Assembly (NCBI GenBank): GCA_911728435.2
Contig: OU452202.1
Location: 13,619,135 to 13,683,134 of the forward strand
Direction of reading: 5' to 3'
Source: Apoderus coryli
Lineage: Eukaryota; Arthropoda; Insecta; Coleoptera; Attelabidae
Length of the DNA stretch: 64,000 nt
Within the stretch, counting starts at the first letter, position 1. Every line of letters begins with the position of its first letter. Positions 31,585 through 42,279 of the stretch are shown here, piece by piece. A program made the position numbers and the translations under genes. The notes beneath the pieces are model-generated. The model saw nothing but the letters and a program-made list of their open reading frames with translations. It was not told where the DNA came from and searched no databases.

Positions 31585-31765
31585 TCAAAAATACCAGGGT
31601 CGTTTCTAAACGAATTATACCCAGCAATAATGCGATTCCTTAGGTCCTCCACATTTTCCACAACAGTAGCGTAGTGTACAACCGCCTAGCTTCCAATGCA
31701 TTGCCATCAGCGATTCCAGAAATGAAGTGCATGCCGGTCGTCTCGGCATTTGTATAGTGATTCAT
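31585..31765 (-). pseudogene. Internally deleted transposase (N- and C-terminal pieces fused)
   Basis: Minus strand: ATG at 31765 begins MNHYTNAETTGMHFISGIAD, then GNALEARRLYT. This is the DUF4817-like N-terminal helix-turn-helix of insect transposases. It is joined directly to VENVEDLRNRIIAGYNSFRN in another frame, which is the extreme C-terminus of the same protein and matches the copy at 41.3 kb. The whole catalytic domain is gone. It lies just beyond the 3' end of LIPT1. Confidence 0.65.
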
Positions 31766-32026
31766 GTTAAGGGTCTTAACTTAATTTGACAGATTCAAAA
31801 TGATTGGCACAGTCAAATAACACCAACGTTACTGATATTTAGTCAATTTATTCGCAAATATTCTTGGCATGTTGAAAAAAATCTTGTAAACCAAGCAACA
31901 TATGAAAAAAATACAAGAGAATTATAACTGACCATATTGACATGTCTTGATATATTCTAATATTGCGGTCCAAAATATTAAAACGCACTATTTTTGTTGT
32001 TTAAAATTTAAATTGGCCAAATCTAT

Positions 32027-32032
32027 TTATTA
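32027..32032 (-). terminator. Polyadenylation signal for LIPT1
   Basis: AATAAA on the minus strand, 87 bp beyond the LIPT1 stop codon. It is the closest canonical hexamer downstream of the gene. AT-rich sequence makes chance matches common. Confidence 0.45.
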
Positions 32033-32118
32033 CAATGGAGAATCACTCTATTAATTAAAAACTTTGTCATGGCAATTTTAAGTTCACAATATATAGTTTT
32101 TTTTTTTAAGTTGTCTAT

Positions 32119-33273
32119 TTAATTTTTTACAGTCTCAACCAAGAACAAATCACTAATTAATGTTCGTACTAACACATCTAATTTACACAGCAGCTCTTTG
32201 CTAAAATCTACTCCCAGTAGACCTTCAAATATTCCATCCCTTTCCGCTAAAATATTCAACGTTTCGTCGTTCTGCAATACAAATTTCACCACAGAGATAA
32301 TTCCCTTTTCTACCGACACCATCACACTAACTTGATTATTCTGTATTCTCTGTTTGCCCGTTGAAGATGGAATAGGAAAATTGCGGAATATTTTAAAGTT
32401 TGGTGTTTTGCGGTAGATCCAATCATTGTGTTCGTATTCACTACGAATTTGATCCATACCCGGATAATTTAGGATCTCTTTGTTTGGATCTATTATTGAT
32501 ACAGATTTTTCAATATTATTACTTGATAGATACTCAGTTCGGATAGCGTCACTAATTTGTTCAACACTTGTATTTAGTAAAACGTCAGATAAATTTATTA
32601 TGTTTGATTTAATTGATCTAGTTGCGTTTGTTTCAATAATAAGGTCCTCATCTTTCTTCAATGCTGCACGTAAATTATTTTTATCGGCATCTACAAGAAG
32701 CGTACAATGATGATACGCTGAAGTTCGACCTAGCTTCGAAGCTGTTCCTGAAACCTTTGCGTCATTCAATAATAAATCTTCTCTAGTTGATATCACGAGA
32801 TCCAAACCAAAATGCCTCAATATTGATCTCGAAATTAATTCTAAATTCGTTTTGCGATTATAATTATTTCTTGCAGTGAAAAACGTTAAATTCAAATTGC
32901 CTCTATCGTGATAAACTGTACCTCCGCCACTGTTTCTTCTAGCCAACCTTACGCCAGACTCTGTAATTTCCGGTAATAAGAAGACGTTAGCCTCTAACCA
33001 GGGGTTTTGATGCCGTCCAATGACGACACAGGGATTATTCTGCCACATCATTAGGATTTCGTGATTGTTGAAATTAAAATGTCGGTATAGCCAGTCCTCC
33101 AACGCCAGATTTGTATAAATATCATGGGATTGTGAGATGATTACAGTTCTTTGGTCGATTTTGTCATGCTTTGAGCCGTAGTTTCGCTTCGGAATATTAA
33201 TGTAGCTTCGTATAATTGGTATCTTGTTTGTATGCTTTCCGAATAGAATCATAGTTTTGTTGAGTTTTTCCAT
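32119..33273 (-). CDS. LIPT1: Lipoyltransferase 1, mitochondrial
   Basis: An intact 384-residue frame. LIPT1 transfers lipoyl groups, in animals from the glycine-cleavage H protein, to the E2 subunits of mitochondrial 2-oxoacid dehydrogenases. The N-terminus (1-40) is basic and poor in acidic residues, consistent with a mitochondrial targeting peptide. The biotin/lipoate ligase fold follows: WQNNPCVVIGRHQNPW (77-92), the substrate-loop motif RRNSGGGTVYHD (112-123) and KVSGTASK with the binding lysine at 173. The C-terminal accessory domain spans about 275-384 (DWIYRKTPNF to the end). Length fits the family. No frameshift or stop. The ATG at 33273 is the first in frame. A possible acceptor (TTTTATCTTATAG) ends at 33300 on the minus strand, so this may be exon 2 after a 5'-UTR intron. 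AATAAA lies at 32032-32027. It is the only clear host gene here. Confidence 0.94.
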   Translation of the reverse strand: MEKLNKTMILFGKHTNKIPIIRSYINIPKRNYGSKHDKIDQRTVIISQSHDIYTNLALEDWLYRHFNFNNHEILMMWQNNPCVVIGRHQNPWLEANVFLLPEITESGVRLARRNSGGGTVYHDRGNLNLTFFTARNNYNRKTNLELISRSILRHFGLDLVISTREDLLLNDAKVSGTASKLGRTSAYHHCTLLVDADKNNLRAALKKDEDLIIETNATRSIKSNIINLSDVLLNTSVEQISDAIRTEYLSSNNIEKSVSIIDPNKEILNYPGMDQIRSEYEHNDWIYRKTPNFKIFRNFPIPSSTGKQRIQNNQVSVMVSVEKGIISVVKFVLQNDETLNILAERDGIFEGLLGVDFSKELLCKLDVLVRTLISDLFLVETVKN

Positions 33274-33299
33274 TTGCGTACTTCCGTTTTTCGCTTTTC

Positions 33300-33313
33300 C
33301 TATAAGATAAAAT
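33300..33313 (-). other. Possible splice acceptor upstream of LIPT1
   Basis: Minus strand TTTTATCTTATAG followed by GGAAAAGCG, 27 bp before the start codon. The pyrimidine content is modest. If used, the 5' leader comes from an exon further upstream and the TIR element at 33332 sits in an intron. Confidence 0.3.
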
Positions 33314-33331
33314 TAACATGTTCTAAAAATA

Positions 33332-34925
33332 TACAGCGTGTTTCAAAAAGCGCGACAATATTTAAGAAAGTGATTTCTCAGGTTATTTTATGAAAAGTTC
33401 CCATAGACATACGTCCGGAAATGGATTGATTCCAAGATACAAGGTGTTTAATGTTTTGTAAATAACGGTTTTTTTTTAATTAAGTCAAATATCCCGTTAC
33501 CGATTTGAAATTTGGCAGCGTTGTTGCTAGAAATAGGGAGATTATATGGCCCTAACTAGATCAAAATTATTAAGCCTGTAACAAAACCACGCTTGTATGC
33601 TTTAGTAGTTTACAGCTGTGGGTCGCATAAACTTATAAAGTTTAAATATTAATCAAAATACGTCTGGAAATAGTAATTGATTGCAGCTCTTAAGCGATAA
33701 GCGCGTGTGCCTGGTCGTCTATTTTAGATATGTTTTCAATTCAGTTCAAATCTTTAGTGTTCCCAAAACATACAGTTTTCTAATAATGAGTTTGGTTTGG
33801 TACATATGATAATACAATAGTAATACAATAATATAATAACAAGACAACGATTATCCTATCGAATTAACAAATATAGGCAAAACAAAAAGAAAAATAGCAA
33901 AAAAGAAAAAAAAAACAATCCAATCATAACAAGACAACGAAAACTAAAAAGAGAATAAAAACAAACAACAATTAATTCCTACAAGTTCATAATAAATGAT
34001 CTTAATTTAAGAATATCTACAATAACTGAGCAGATTTGTTTGGCTAACCGCAGATTAATATAGCTCAGCTCCACCTAGTCACCCTTATCCCCCGAGACTA
34101 GTTCAGCGGGTGCACTTGCCTATACCGAGATCTGCCCTATTAAAGAGATCACTCCTTTATGAGAGTCGCAGAGTGTACAATCATTTCCGCCAAACTTAAC
34201 GGCCCAAGGAAATTAGGGAGGCTGTTAAGCGCGTTCATCTTGAGAAGGCCTATTACTCAATGGAAGACTACTTTGCTGATGCATGGTAGCATTTGTTTTT
34301 GATTTTGTTGTGTTGGTCCGCATTTGATTTGGTTTGATCATGATTTTAATAATGTATTATATTTTTTCTGTTCTGCTACTTGCATTTTTGATGGGGTATC
34401 TTATGTTGTATTGTTATTTACATATTTTACTTCGTGAATGTTTGGTGGATTTGTAATTTTGTTCTTTGCCTTTCCTACTAACATTGACAACATAATGTAG
34501 AGTGGCATTACTGATATGCGTATGTTTTTGGAATATTTTTGTTATATTGTATTTGCAACGATTAATGTACATTAATCTTTGGTATTTGTATACGTCTTTA
34601 TTATATATTATTTTAAATATGACTTTGTCTACAAGAACTTTTGTAATTCTTTTATGACAAGAAAGTTAAAGTTATTATTATTTTAGGTATGTACTTTTTT
34701 GAGTGTTTTATTAGCATACATTTTGAACTATATAATTTACTTAAAAAAATCCAAAGAAATTCGTATGGACATATTTGACTTATTAAAAAAAAAGCGTTAT
34801 TTACAAAAAACTTTAACGATATGGAAACAGTGCATTTTCGGATGTATGTTTATGGTAACTTCTTTTCATAAGACATGAAAAATCACGCCCTTAAATATTG
34901 CTGCGTCTTTTTGAAACACCCCGTA
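33332..34925. mobile_element. 1.6 kb TIR element next to LIPT1
   Basis: The left end (TACAGCGTGTTTCAAAAAGC) and the reverse complement of the right end (TACGGGGTGTTTCAAAAAGA) agree, and the similarity runs on for about 95 bp (shared CAATATTTAAG, GTGATTT, TATGAAAAG, CATA.ACAT.CG blocks). TA flanks both ends. Half of this terminus also occurs at 41690-41762 and, more diverged, at 29371. It has no transposase. It carries an RT scrap and A-rich sequence. Confidence 0.75.
34083..34289 (+). pseudogene. Non-LTR RT C-terminal fragment nested in the TIR element
   Basis: The frame reads PRLVQRVHLPIPRSALLKRS and then LLYESRRVYNHFRQT before a stop. After a small shift it continues as PKEIREAVKRVHLEKAYYSM to a TAG at 34287-34289. 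The order HLPIPRS, then SLLYES..VYN, then IRE is what the extreme C-terminus of many non-LTR polymerases shows. No catalytic motif is present. Confidence 0.5.
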
Positions 34926-34929
34926 TATG

Positions 34930-36385
34930 TCATTGAGGTTTATTTACTAAACAGTTTTACATTATTTTTATTTGCTCTTGGGTTGTTTTCACAGGAAATG
35001 CTATGCAGGAAATGTTCTAGACAAATTTCTGGTGTATTAAATATAGATATAAAAGAAAATCAATCCAACATAGTTTACATAAAATTTTTGTGACTAATTT
35101 AACGACAAAGAGGTATGGTGTTCGTGGCGAGATTGCCGAATGTAACACTGATTTCTGACTGCCGTAATGCAATTGATGCAATGCCATCTCTAATAAAATC
35201 TTGGCCGCAATAACAACTGTAAATAAGTGTCTCGAGTGTACAAGTTTATTTTAAATGATTAAAAACAGCATATTTATTGTTTTAGTACGTATCTGTCATC
35301 CTCAAATTTAATACACACTTTGATCAGAGCTGCTGTTAACTCTGCCAGCAAAGAATATTTTATCTTTGCTGCGAATATAACTTTAAAGAAGTTCATAGGT
35401 CAACCTCTTATATATTTGTATCAAAATGTATATTAGAATTATCTAGGCCACACTGTTATTGTTATTATAAGCATCCTGATAAGGCGAATCGTGACGGCAC
35501 CCTTGAGAGAAAGCATTTTTGCCCGAATACTACCAAAAAGCAAAAGATTTCGTTAAAACCGTAAAATGTATCTCTAGTGAAATGCAAAATTAAATTTATG
35601 GAATATTAATTGAAATAATTTTTGAAAATAATGTATGGTTTGTTGGAAGCAGATATTAAAAAATGGCTCGCACGGGAGTCATTACAATATAGGCGTTTAC
35701 ATCACTGACAAAATTCTTCACAAATATAGCATTAAGCTTGTTCTCTTGGTTACTGAGTCAGTGCAATGACTTGGCATTGGTGACATTGGTATAATAACAG
35801 ACTAGGGGTCATTTACAAAGGTAAAAAAAAAAATGTTCGCCTGCTTGAGCAATGATATAGTCTTAATTATCAAGAATTTTTTAGAAACTTAACGAACGAT
35901 TGTTATTGTTATTATGTTTATTACGTTAAAAATATTAATACCTAATGAAGCAATGAAGATCTAAAAGTCTCAAAGACTAATTGAAGTAATTAATTAGAAA
36001 AAAATAAATACTACGAACAAGTAAGGAGTACATTAATATTTAAATTAGTCGATAACAGATCTTCATCATCTGATTAAAACAATGCAAACAATACCAGTAA
36101 CACACGCTTAACCTAGGATACTTCTAGCCTTGCTGATTTTATCATGACCGAATCCACCACCAATATAGAAGACAGTTACGATATAGAAGTTTATATTTTG
36201 AAATTTAACAGCTCTTCAATTGAAAGAAAGTAATAGTACTAAGGATCGATTTTATAATCAACATTAAGCGAGATTTGAAGTCGTGATTATGTCATTGTTA
36301 AATCACGATATTAAATTCCAAGGTCCATTAATTTTGATTACGAAATCTGCGCTTATTATTGTAGACGAAAAAGTTGCTTATGTAT
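34930..36385. other. No gene seen
   Basis: Only short frames and AT-rich sequence. I looked for an upstream LIPT1 exon here and cannot identify one from sequence alone. Confidence 0.4.
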
Positions 36386-36390
36386 CTGAT

Positions 36391-37600
36391 TAGGATAGTC
36401 CATTCAAAAAGGCCATAAATGGCGTCACTAGAATTTTTTCGATATGATTTTTATGTAGTACTAGCCCTCAAACGATACGTGTATAAATTTGACAGCAATC
36501 TGTGTATTGATTCGTGGGTTATAGCATTTTGTGTGAAGCAACGTTCGTTATTGAAAAAAAAAAATGTGAATTTCGAGTTTTGATAAAGCATTGCTTCTTG
36601 ATAAAAAAAAATACAGTGGAAACCAAACAATGGCTTGATAAACATTATTCGAACTCTGCTCCATCGAGACAAATGATGCAGAGGGCAGTGGACGCCCAAA
36701 TGAGGCTGTTATTCCAGAAAACGTCAAAAAAATGACAAATTGGTTATGAACGATCGCAAATTGAAGGTGCACGAGTGAACTGACATTATATAGATATTAG
36801 ATGGTAGTGTTTTTATCATTTTACACGAACACTTGGGTATGCGAAAGCTCTGTGCAATGAAGGGTGCCGCGTGAGCTCACAGTCGACCAAAAACAACAAC
36901 GAATTGATGCTTCAGAGGAGTGTTTGGCGCTGTAAAATGGCAATAAAATGGAATTCTATCGTCGATATGTGACAATGGATGAAAGATGGCTTCTCTATTA
37001 CACATTAGAATCCAAAAGACAGTCAACTGAGTGGACAGCAATCGACGAACAGAATCCAAAGCGAGCAAAGACGCAACAGTCGGTCGGTAAGGTGATGGCG
37101 GCTGTATTTTGGGATGCAAACGGAATAATATTCCTCGACTACATCCAAAAAGGAAGCACCATCAACAGCCACTATTACTGTGCACTTTTGGAATCCATTG
37201 AAGGCTGAAATCGCAAAGAAACGGCCACATTTGCAAAAGAAAAAAGTGTTGTTTCACCAGGACAATGCACCGTGTCACACATCGATGAAAACTATCGCAT
37301 AAATTGAATGAATTGGGCTTCGAATTGCTTACCCACCCACCGTATTCTCCAGATTTAACCTCCAGCGACTTTTTCCTGTTTTCAGATCTCAAGAGAATGC
37401 TTGCTGGAAAGAAATTTAAGTCCAATGATGAAGTAATCCCTGAAACTGGGGCCTATTTTGACGAGAAAGAGAAATCGTACTATAAAAGTGGTATCGAAAA
37501 GTTGGAAAATCACTATACTCGTTGTATTGCCCTAGAAGGCAACTATGTTGAATAATAGAATCGAGTTTTGCCAAAATTTTGTTTTCTTACACTTAGGGTT
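36391..37600 (+). pseudogene. Mariner transposase relic M3 (most complete copy)
   Basis: A terminus TAGGATAGTCCATTCAAAAA starts at 36391. An N-terminal frame encodes RSFVIEKKKCEFRVLIKHCF-type sequence and WLDKHYSNSAPSR, then part of the first HTH is deleted and the frame resumes at GRPNEAVIPENVKK-equivalent. VTMDERWLLYY carries the first catalytic Asp (the usual Thr after Glu is Arg). KVMAAVFWDANGIIFLDYIQ and FHQDNAPCHTS (second Asp) follow. HPPYSPDLTSSDFFLF carries the third Asp at mariner (DD34D) spacing. It ends with EGNYVE at 37555. Several stops and frameshifts make it inactive. A right TIR is not evident before the next element begins at 37611. Confidence 0.87.
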
Positions 37601-37610
37601 TTGCAGAAGT

Positions 37611-38799
37611 TATACAGTGTGTTCCAGATTTGAATTACAAGTGTTGGTTGGAAACCGTTATAGCCCAAGAGGGTTAGTTATATTAGAAATGTTGTACAGA
37701 ATTTTATTAGAAAATCTGCCTACGACTGAGTAGTATTTTATGGTTTTATATTTATAGCATTTATTTTCGCGATATTTACATATACCTACAGTTTTATTTT
37801 CTTATAGACGTTTTTTTTTAATATTTGTGAAGTCCAGATTAGTGCTTTTCTTATGCTCTAAAGTGCAATGAGTGTTTTTTCATAGTATAGGCCTTGAGTA
37901 TGACGCATTATAAAACATTGCAGGTTGTCATTCAATTTATTTTTATGAGGAAAAATCAGTTTTCTCCCAGTGAAATTTAGACAGGATACGAGATGTAAAC
38001 ACATTACATTTGATCAACCTTCTTCGATAATAATGGAAATGTTTTGTAACCAATGTCACTGATGATGAGACTTATTAGCCTCGAAACATGTCTGAATAAA
38101 GTTCAATAATTTGAATACATGTACGAATATTTTGTGGAGCTGACTTTGTTTCATTTAAAATTTATAATTACCGCTCCTATACGAAATAGATTATTTAAAA
38201 AAAAACATTAAGAGTTTTGTATTTTAAAGATTAAAAAAAATCATAACCTACCTATGCACTTCTAATACATCCTTCAAAAATATGGCATACCTATATGGCG
38301 TCCATAAGAAAATAAAAATTTCATGTGCATATCCCAAAAACAAAGCTAGAATATTAATTTTGAATGCAAATCATAATAATAACCATAATACTAACAAATG
38401 CAAAAAAATACAAATGGAGACTTGGACGAAGAAACTTCATCGCACATTCTAGTCCGAAACTTTACGTAGTTTGAAGTTAAGAGTATGTAAGTTTGTTATT
38501 ATTAATAATATCTGTCTAATTAAAAATATCATATTATATTATATCATACAGGTTCATCAAAAATTTACAAAACATGATTTTTGAAGAGTAACTACCTAAC
38601 TACTTAGTACCTATTATTTTATAATTTTGCGCGTTTTGATTTTCCTTAATTATTGGAAAACACCCTCAAGATATCTTAAAGTTTTTTAAATTTGTAATAA
38701 AATTCTTTCAAACTTCCCTAATATAACCAACCATATCGCTATAACGGTTACCAAGATAGTGACACACGTAGGTATGCCAAATTTGGAACACACTGTATA
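37611..38799. mobile_element. 1.19 kb TIR element containing a hammerhead-like motif
   Basis: Left TATACAGTGTGTTCCAGATT and the reverse complement of the right end share the terminal 16 bases, and then CTTGG.AACCGTTATAGC-like and GGTTA(G)TTATATTAG blocks, over about 85 bp. It begins directly after mariner M3. No transposase frame was recognised. Confidence 0.65.
38059..38144 (+). ncRNA. Hammerhead-like motif H2
   Basis: CTGATGA (38059-38065), T, GAGACT, TATT loop, AGCCTC, GAAAC (38083-38087). Five pairs with one A-C mismatch. GTGGAGCTGAC follows at 38134-38144, and the sequence before the core (AATGTCA) also matches H1 (TTGTCA). Confidence 0.5.
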
Positions 38800-38804
38800 T
38801 CAGT

Positions 38805-40685
38805 TTTTATGTACCTATTATTCAAGTAAATTTATTTGACAATGGCAGTAAGCTTTTGCTATTAGCTATTACTTATTTGTCACCTGGTATAAACAAATAA
38901 TGATAAATGACAAAAATGTAATTAATCACCATATTTAATTTTATGCTGCATGAAAATAGAACTAAAGCACACTAACGGTAAAAATATGTATTAAAATAAT
39001 GTTTGCACTGCATTTTTCTGCTCACTGATTCTAATCACCTTAAGTACCTACACAATATTAATACAAAGGGGTTATAATATAAAGAAATGGGTTGTATACC
39101 TACAAAATTCCTAGGACTCACAGCGAAGCCTGACCTACTTATAAATTAATAGAAAGCACTCATGACGACAGTGGCACGAAATCCCATTATTTATCTGGCT
39201 ATACGGTTGCTTTACCTCCGTGCTTACTTTAACACGTTTCAAAAGAGCTATTAAATTTATTTTATGTACAGAATTTATTAAGATGCTGCTTATTTTATTA
39301 GTCTATTGTTTATATTATATTCAATATTCAACGAATATAGAAGTAAGGTTAACTTATTATCTGTCAAAAAGAGATTTCCTTTTTGAACTCAGCTCAATTG
39401 TAACATGATCACTTCTCTTTATTCTCTCATACCCTGGCCACAGTTTAAAATAACATAGTTAATATTCGATGCCCTGGCTGTAAAAATTACGAACGTATTA
39501 TAGAGAGGTGATACTTGCATTTTTAATACGTAAGTGGCCTGTGACGGTCTTTATATTATTAAGCACTCTGGAGATAGAAGATATTATGATGTATATCTGG
39601 TTGTATAACGAGTACGGGGCTTATATTTTTTGTGTTTATAATTAATAATGTTAGTTTTAGTCAAGGTATTAATAAAAATAAATTATCTTGGAAACGGTAC
39701 ATCCAAGCGTTTTTTCCAAAAAGTGCCTTTTTTGTTGGGTAATAAACGAGCTATTATTTTTTGTAATTACCAAGTCTCTAAAGTAAACATCAAATACGTT
39801 ATGAATGAAAACCGTTTGTCCGGTCTGTCTGAACTTCAACTCACTGCTATTTCAATTTCTGTCAGACTCGTTAAAAGAACAGTGCCAAATAAGTAGCTGT
39901 CAAAATATTTTTTACACCTAAACCGTTTATTTGGGGCTTTATTTCAGGATTGAATAAATCACGTTAATAAGAAATCATGCCCGTTTTTAGGGCATATTAT
40001 GTATTTCGCCTCACGTGGTTTCCGGTGATCTACCAGGCCAAAAAGATGGTCGTCTTTCCTATCTATCTTTCTTCATACTAATTTCCAAACTGAAATAAGG
40101 AGGTGGCCATGTTGAAAACACTTACATCTGCTATTAATATGTGAAATTAATTGTGAACATACATATTGTAAACAATCCAAGTAAACTTGTTGTCAATCTT
40201 ACTTCGATAACATAGGAGCCAATTAAAATATTATTGATTAAACTATGCCAGTCACTAATGGAAAGCTTATATTGGGAATTGGTTTCTTGTAAAGCATGAT
40301 GATTCTTGTTTACTGAGAGCAAATAAATATCATGAAATAGGAATTCTTATTATATGATTAAAAATTCATTGACAGAATTGAATTTTATTCATATTATAAC
40401 AATTTGTTAAACCTTGAACTTTCTGTATCTGAAACATATATTGTCCTTATATTGCCTACTTTTCATATAGCGTCACATGAAGTGTTTTGTAGGTACTTGA
40501 AGACTTGTTCGTCGCGAGTGGTTGTTATTGGGTTGTCTATGACGGCATGCAAATATCATTTTAATTGAGATTGTATATTATCATACTGATTTTTCTCTAT
40601 GAATTTAATTACTTTTGCAAATACAATAAACTTTATTTACTTTGAAAATGTTTAACAAATTTCCAACAACCTACCTGCTTACTTA
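38805..40685. other. No gene seen
   Basis: AT-rich spacer with frames of at most 82 codons and no recognisable domain. Confidence 0.4.
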
Positions 40686-40759
40686 ATATACAGGGTGTTT
40701 CATTATTGCTGAAGTATCAACTGCAAAAAGTGTTATGTGTTTGATGGATTTTATTTGAG

Positions 40760-41165
40760 TTGTTATATCGAAAACAAAAAGTTTAAAAATCAGTCGTCCC
40801 AGCGTACTGCTATGGGGAACGCCAACGTTAATCTCAAGAACCGATATCTCCAATGTGGTACCATTACTGTTTAGACTTACTTTCTGTTTCCTGTCAGAAA
40901 GATATGAAGCAATCCAAGCAAAAAAACAGACCTGAACACTTCTCTCTCTGTCTCAAACTCAAGACACCATTAACAAACTGAATAATTGCATCCTGAGTGG
41001 ATAAACCTTACCTAAAGCCAAACTGATTTTGTCCAAGTATATTATGCTTATTTATGGATCTAATAAGTCGGTTGTAGAACGCATTTTCTAAAATTTTTGA
41101 ACAACTGACAATATGGAAATGAAGTTGTAATTCACTGTATTTTTAGGATCATCTTTCTTAAAAAT
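40760..41165 (-). pseudogene. Non-LTR reverse transcriptase fragment
   Basis: On the minus strand, broken frames from 41160 read ENAFYNRLIRSINKHNILGQ, then NQFGFR and LSTQDAIIQFVN (RT palm, after motif 2). Further on are CFFAWIASYLSDRKQKVSL and NVGVPHSSTLGRLIF, a decayed form of the conserved GVPQGSxLGPLLF motif. The YADD motif is not seen. At least four frame changes or stops. It does not belong to the copy at 16-20 kb as far as I can judge. Confidence 0.65.
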
Positions 41166-41284
41166 TGACACGACTTTGGCTAGTTTCATAATTTGCGGAA
41201 ATTCACTATCAAGGAACAGAAATTTACAAATACTGTTGAGTGTCCACTTCTAGTTCGGATACAGGAATCCAATCTTCTCCGCAT

Positions 41285-41651
41285 AGACTGGCGAACTCAC
41301 TCAAAAATACCAGGTTCGTTTCTAATCGAATTACAGCCAGTAATAATGCGATTCCTTAGGTCCTCCATATTTTCCACAGGTAAGGTAAGGACTTCAGATG
41401 GCCCCACATGAAAAAAGTCCTATTCAGCGATTTCCGCATGTTTCTGTTAAAAACTCACGAGCAACTCGACTAAAATGCGCTGGTACATCATCGTGCATAA
41501 ACCACATTGCATTCCTTATTGCCGATGGGACGTTTTCCAGAAATCCAGGAACCGTGTGTTCCAGACGGCCGCGATATACTCTCCGGTAAGTCTTCCTGGT
41601 AAATACGGGTCCAATTAAGCAGTCACCTACAATTCCCCTCCAAACGTTCAA
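41285..41651 (-). pseudogene. Transposase C-terminal half
   Basis: Minus-strand frame from 41651: MNVWRGIVGDCLIGPVFTRK, then EHTVPGFLENVPSAIRNAMW and FMHDDVPAHFSRVAREFL, which holds the second catalytic Asp (MHDDVPAHF for the usual HDGAPAHF). A gap of about 25 codons removes the SPDL block. FFMWGHLKSL and VENMEDLRNRIITGCNSIRN follow in shifted frames. The C-terminal phrase is the same as in the deleted copy at 31.6 kb. Confidence 0.75.
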
Positions 41652-41689
41652 CGAGAACTAATGTTGGAAGAAATGCATTTCCGGACATA

Positions 41690-41762
41690 TGTTTATAGGA
41701 ACTTTTTTTCATAAAATTACCTGAAAAATCAGCCCCTTAAATATTGCCGCGACTTTTTGAAA
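41690..41762. repeat. Half terminus of the 33.3 kb TIR family
   Basis: Contains CATTTCCGGACATATGTTTA and CTTAAATATTGCCGCGACTT followed by TTTGAAATAC, matching the right end of the element at 33332-34925. It is cut where copy B of the 2.5 kb-type transposon begins. Confidence 0.7.
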
Positions 41763-42276
41763 TACTTTGCATGTGTATACCACGTTCTCAAGTGTCAAAA
41801 ATTCCTCACAAATTTCTCAGATCAGATTGGCTGATGTGGGCATAATCACCTACCACTCGCCCTCACTTGAAATTTCTTATAAAAGGACCGTGAAACTGTC
41901 GAACTTATCATTAGCTACGAAATAATTTGAGCTTAATTTCTCACGTAACTATGTTTGTTTTTACATTACATTAAAAATCGTGGGAAAATAGACATTAGAA
42001 ATTGCGCATTGCATACTTTACACATTAAATAAATAAATACTTTTTTTACTTTAAATGCTCGGTAAATCGATACACTTGTCAACATGGCGCTGTATCATAA
42101 CCTTTAAATTAGACATTAGTATCTAAATTAAACTTCACTTGAGCAGGCGGTCATAGGCGTCGTAAAACGGGAGTTTAGCCTTAATAAAAATGTTTTTGAA
42201 AGACGATTCTGTTAAATCTTATTTTTCTCTACCTCCAGTTAAAATTTTTGTACTGAGTGATAGTTCACCCTGTATA
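41763..42276. mobile_element. Partial copy B of the 2501-5255 transposon
   Basis: Matches 3409-3650 of copy A and then jumps to 4973-5255, ending in the same TIR (GTGATAGTTCACCCTGTATA, ending 42276). The 1.3 kb between, including the transposase scrap, is absent. The left end is missing as well: homology begins at CTTTGCATGTGTATACCACG. The remaining parts are about 85-90 percent similar by eye. Confidence 0.8.
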
Positions 42277-42279
42277 CAC

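Noticed and set aside
36514..36735. Separate small ORF upstream of mariner M3
   Set aside because: It is the N-terminal part of the same mariner transposase, split by a deletion.
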